DNA of 8,588 nucleotides from Ruminococcaceae bacterium UBA4958 (GTDB lineage Bacteria; Bacillota; Clostridia; Oscillospirales; Acutalibacteraceae). The notes under the pieces were generated by a model that saw nothing but the letters and a program-made list of their open reading frames with translations, did no database searches and had not been told where the DNA came from. Position numbers and translations under genes: made by a program. The stretch is taken from positions 9,701-18,288 of the forward strand of contig DHAI01000017.1 in assembly GCA_002397355.1 (NCBI GenBank). Reading direction: 5' to 3'. Shown here one piece after another: positions 6,144 to 8,588 of the stretch (position 1 is its first letter; the number at the start of each line of letters is the position of its first letter).

Positions 6144-7542
6144 TATGACTCCGAAAAAGACATCCATGCCCGAGCAGGAACCCTCCGCCCGCAGAAACAA
6201 TTTCAACGAGGTTGCGCTCGGTTACACCGAAGAGATGGCGCGCGGCGAAGCCACCCGCTGCCTGCACTGCAAAAACCAGCCGTGCGTGAAGGGATGCCCC
6301 GTGGGCGTGCATATCCCGGATTTCATCCGCTCCATTACGGCGGCCGATTACGAAGGCGCATACCGCACCATCAAACTGACGAATTCCCTTCCGGCGGTCT
6401 GCGGCCGCGTTTGCCCGCAGGAGAACCAGTGCGAGCGCAACTGCGTCCGCGGCATCAGGGGAGAACCCGTTGGCATCGGCCGCCTGGAGCGTTTCGCCGC
6501 CGACTGGCACTTGAAGCATGGCGAGGACGAGCCGTTCCACGCGGAGCCGAACGGCCACAAGGTCGCCGTTGTCGGCTCCGGGCCCGCCGGCCTTACCTGC
6601 GCCGGCGACCTCGCCGCCATGGGCTATTCCGTCACGGTGTTCGAGGCGCTCCACGTCGCCGGCGGCGTGCTGATGTACGGCATCCCGCAGTTCCGTCTGC
6701 CGAAGGAGATCGTGCAGAAGGAGATCGACGCGCTGAAGGCGAAAGGCGTAACAATCGAAACGGATATGGTCATCGGCAAGGTGCTTTCCGTGGACGAGCT
6801 TTTTGAGAACGGTTTCGAGGCCGTGTTCGTCGGCACCGGCGCCGGCCTTCCGAGCTTTATGAACATCCCCGGCGAGGGCCTCGTGGGCGTCTACTCCGCC
6901 AACGAGTTTCTCACCCGCGTGAACCTGATGAAGGCCTACAAGCCAGGCTACGACACCCCGATCATCCGGCCGAAGGTCGCCGCCGTCGTCGGCGGCGGAA
7001 ACGTCGCGATGGACGCCGCGCGCACCGCGCTCCGCCTCGGCGCGGAGCATGTCCACGTCGTCTACCGCCGCGCGGAAGAGCAGATGCCCGCCCGCCGCGA
7101 GGAAGTGCATCATGCCAAGGAAGAGGGCATTGAATTCAATCTCCTCTGCAACCCGGTGCAGATCCTTGGCGACGAAAAGGGCAAGGTGAAGGCGATCGAG
7201 TGCATCCGCATGGAGCTGGGCGAGCCGGACGCTTCCGGCCGCAGAAGGCCGGTCCCGATCGAAGGCTCCAACTTCCAGATCCCGGTGGACGCCGTCGTGA
7301 TGGCCCTCGGCAACACGCCGAACCCGCTGATCCGCACCACGACGAAAGGCCTTGAGGCAAACAGCCATGGCTGCATCATCGTGAAGGACAGCATGGAGAC
7401 GACGCGCGAGGGCGTTTACGCCGCCGGCGACGCCGTAAGCGGGGCGGCCACGGTCATCCTGGCCATGGGCGGCGGCAAGCAGGCCGCAAAGTCCATCGAC
7501 GAGTATATCCGTTCGAAATCCGGAGTGAACCGGAGCCGATAA
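6136..7542 (+). CDS. nfnB: NADH-dependent ferredoxin:NADP+ oxidoreductase, large subunit (NfnB/GltA-type)
   Basis: This 468-residue iron-sulfur flavoprotein carries the bifurcating FAD and the NADP(H) site of the NfnAB complex. Two [4Fe-4S] cysteine sets are visible in the N-terminal domain: C42, C45, C50, C54 and C89, C93, C99, C103. The FAD Rossmann motif is VVGSGPAG (145-152), ending in an acidic VFEA. The NADPH Rossmann motif is VVGGGNVAMDAA (284-295), followed by VVYRR, whose Arg pair suits the NADP phosphate. The C-terminal FAD motif is GVYAAGDAVSG (426-436). GGAGG at 6122-6126 lies nine bases before the ATG, inside the end of nfnA, so the pair is translationally coupled. The same fold serves as the small subunit of NADPH glutamate synthase, and automated annotation often says gltA. 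No glutamate synthase large subunit is present, and the nfnA neighbour decides the call. Confidence 0.92.
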   Translation: MPNMTPKKTSMPEQEPSARRNNFNEVALGYTEEMARGEATRCLHCKNQPCVKGCPVGVHIPDFIRSITAADYEGAYRTIKLTNSLPAVCGRVCPQENQCERNCVRGIRGEPVGIGRLERFAADWHLKHGEDEPFHAEPNGHKVAVVGSGPAGLTCAGDLAAMGYSVTVFEALHVAGGVLMYGIPQFRLPKEIVQKEIDALKAKGVTIETDMVIGKVLSVDELFENGFEAVFVGTGAGLPSFMNIPGEGLVGVYSANEFLTRVNLMKAYKPGYDTPIIRPKVAAVVGGGNVAMDAARTALRLGAEHVHVVYRRAEEQMPARREEVHHAKEEGIEFNLLCNPVQILGDEKGKVKAIECIRMELGEPDASGRRRPVPIEGSNFQIPVDAVVMALGNTPNPLIRTTTKGLEANSHGCIIVKDSMETTREGVYAAGDAVSGAATVILAMGGGKQAAKSIDEYIRSKSGVNRSR

Positions 7543-7556
7543 GGAAACGAAACAAC

Positions 7557-7600
7557 AAAGAACCCGCTGAAAGCAACGTTTGGCTTTCAGCGGGTTCTTT
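7557..7600 (+). terminator. Long hairpin terminator after nfnB
   Basis: A perfect 18-bp stem (7557-7574 with 7583-7600) encloses an 8-base loop and lies 14 bases after the nfnB stop. The T-rich end (TTCTTT) is part of the right arm and is followed by CC, so the U tract is modest. The left arm begins with AAAG, so only a weak tract exists on the other strand. The region from here to 7750 holds no gene that I can support. Confidence 0.8.
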
Positions 7601-7750
7601 CCGTCGGGGTTCCGGCCCGTCCGGAAAGCGCCGTCTCGTTTTTCCCGGCGGATTTATTCTTGGAACCGGGTTCTGAGCCGCCCTACGCACACATACCATT
7701 TGGTACAGGCCATGACGAGGAAAATCGGGCCGGCAAGGGGAGTGCAAAGG

Positions 7751-8200
7751 ATGGCAGAAAAATACGGCAGCCCGGATCAGCCGCATGATGCGCCGGCGGC
7801 GGAGCAGAATCCGGAAGCGGCGGAAGACGAGGAAAGCGAATTTGAAGAAGAAGAGCGCACGCGCGAGTCGCGGCGCGGCAACGCAAAGCTCCTGACAACC
7901 ATCCAGATTATCGCGTGTCTGGTCGTGCTTGCGGCGGCGCTCGCACTGCGTTTTTCCGGCGACGGGGTCTATCAGAAGGTGCACGCGTGGTATCTTGCGG
8001 CGGTCAACGATTCGCTGATTGCGGAAGAACAGACGGCCCAGGCGAAGCGCGTTGTCGTCGGTTTATGGGATAATCTGACGGCCTCCCGCCCGGAGGTGTT
8101 CGGGAGTTCGTCGCAGGCGGCAGCGTCGCAGTCATCGCCGCAGACGGCGTCGTCGCAAACGGCGGCGCCGCAGTCCGGCGGGGCTTCCGCGCCGCAGTGA
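7751..8200 (+). CDS. Single-pass membrane protein, SpoIVFA-like N-terminal part without LytM domain
   Basis: This 149-residue protein has a strongly acidic N-terminal tail (about 22-37), a short basic patch (38-46), one membrane segment (about 48-67), a segment reading GVYQKVHAWYLAAVNDSLI (72-90) and an amphipathic stretch to 117. It ends in a Ser/Gln/Ala-rich low-complexity tail. From memory, the membrane anchor plus the WYL-NDS segment resembles clostridial M23 (SpoIVFA-type) proteins encoded just before SpoIVFB-like proteases. Those continue after a similar Ser-rich linker into a LytM/M23 domain, which is absent here. In B. subtilis SpoIVFA holds SpoIVFB in an inhibited complex in the outer forespore membrane. 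GGGGAG at 7737-7742, eight bases before the ATG, fixes the start at 7751, although the frame is open back to 7580. The stop overlaps the next gene's GTG start (GTGA). The gene is real, but its function is inferred. Confidence 0.75.
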   Translation: MAEKYGSPDQPHDAPAAEQNPEAAEDEESEFEEEERTRESRRGNAKLLTTIQIIACLVVLAAALALRFSGDGVYQKVHAWYLAAVNDSLIAEEQTAQAKRVVVGLWDNLTASRPEVFGSSSQAAASQSSPQTASSQTAAPQSGGASAPQ

Positions 8201-8588
8201 CGTTTTGTGTCGGCAAATGCCGCGTCTCGGTGGGGGTTCCCTTTCTTGCCGTCGTCGCCCTTCTGCTTGCGCTGGACCGGAGCGGAGCGGCGCAGGCAGG
8301 CCTTGCCTGCGCCGCGCTGCATGAAGCGGCGCATCTGGCCGCGATGAGGTTCATGGGGGAGGCGCCGCGGGAAGTCCGCTTTACGCCGTTCGGCATCGAT
8401 ATCGTGCGTTCCCGGGAAGGGCGCAGCTACGGCAGGGACGCCCTTGTTTCGCTTGCCGGGCCGCTCGCCAACCTGGCAGCCTTCGGCGTATGCCGGATGA
8501 TCCCGGGGGAAGGCGCGGCTCTTTGTTCCGCCGGGAACTTTCTTCTTTTCGCGCTGAACGCGCTCCCCATCGCCCCGCTTGACGGGGG
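8197..8588 (+). CDS. spoIVFB: SpoIVFB-like M50 site-2 protease (cut by window end)
   Basis: The frame runs from GTG 8197 off the end of the window, giving 130 residues. A first hydrophobic segment (about 13-26) is followed by the zinc-binding HEAAH motif (H42, E43, H46). Then come FTPFGIDI (62-69), LAGPLANLAAF (84-94) and the second active-site motif, NALPIAPLDGG, with D129. Motif spacing and the early position of the HExxH match SpoIVFB, whose catalytic Glu in B. subtilis is E44. SpoIVFB cleaves pro-sigma-K within the outer forespore membrane. The overlap with the SpoIVFA-like gene supports this reading, but other M50B proteases of Clostridia look similar and the C-terminal CBS-like region is not in view. 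The ribosome binding site before the GTG is weak, which fits translational coupling through the GTGA overlap. Confidence 0.8.
   Translation, partial: MTFCVGKCRVSVGVPFLAVVALLLALDRSGAAQAGLACAALHEAAHLAAMRFMGEAPREVRFTPFGIDIVRSREGRSYGRDALVSLAGPLANLAAFGVCRMIPGEGAALCSAGNFLLFALNALPIAPLDG

Noticed and set aside
5935..7368. Open frame of 477 codons on the - strand opposite nfnB
   Set aside because: Same antisense effect. The + strand product has complete iron-sulfur and flavin motifs, while the - strand product has none.
6136..7542. Glutamate synthase small subunit (gltD)
   Set aside because: The fold is shared, but no large subunit is present, and the overlapping NfnA-type gene makes the transhydrogenase reading far more likely.
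7610..7626. TTCCGG/CCGGAA hairpin as a second terminator
   Set aside because: The stem is only six pairs and no T run follows directly.
7580..7750. Longer start for the SpoIVFA-like gene
   Set aside because: It would begin inside the terminator loop of nfnB and add an Arg/Pro/Ser-rich stretch with no family character. GGGGAG before ATG 7751 is convincing.
1..8588. Defence system, mobile element, prophage or CRISPR array
   Set aside because: No transposase, integrase, phage, nuclease or toxin-antitoxin signature was seen in any real gene, and there are no spaced direct repeats. The content is housekeeping and sporulation.

Overview
The window looks like chromosomal DNA of an endospore-forming, high-GC member of the Clostridia, most likely an Oscillospiraceae/Ruminococcaceae-type gut anaerobe. 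The evidence is a complete spoIVA, a three-SPOCS-plus-LysM protein of the SipL type, a SpoIVFB-type site-2 protease, an NfnAB electron-bifurcating transhydrogenase and a secreted dockerin-like protein. All supported genes lie on the + strand and are closely packed. No gap between genes exceeds about 210 bases. I saw no tRNA, rRNA, CRISPR array, insertion sequence or prophage gene.

Left part (1-1940): the tail of a DUF4186-like gene overlaps the start of a GufA-type ZIP metal transporter by ATGA. Next comes a secreted protein with two copies of a small beta-type module, a Ser/Gly linker and a decayed, Cys-containing dockerin-like C-terminus. A clear intrinsic terminator follows it.

Middle part (1940-5170): a sipL-like gene and spoIVA form a two-gene unit closed by a strong terminator. 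In Bacillus and Clostridioides, SpoIVA is the ATPase that polymerises into the basement layer of the spore coat on the outer forespore membrane. SpoVID/SipL-type SPOCS-LysM proteins bind it and anchor the coat. Here the two partners are encoded side by side. The sipL-like leader can fold into two competing small hairpins, one of which covers its ribosome binding site.

Right part (5170-8588): a near-consensus housekeeping promoter drives nfnA-nfnB, which overlap by 8 bases. Their products are the two subunits of NADH-dependent reduced ferredoxin:NADP+ oxidoreductase. An 18-bp hairpin ends that operon. The last two genes overlap by GTGA. The first is a 149-residue single-pass membrane protein that resembles the front half of SpoIVFA/M23 sporulation proteins but has no peptidase domain. 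The second is a SpoIVFB-like M50 intramembrane protease cut by the window end just after its second active-site motif.

The most interesting points are the sipL-spoIVA pairing, the apparently LytM-less SpoIVFA-like partner fused by overlap to the spoIVFB-like gene, the Cys-substituted dockerin, and the possible RNA switch at the sipL-like start. I did not find a convincing wholly new multi-gene system.
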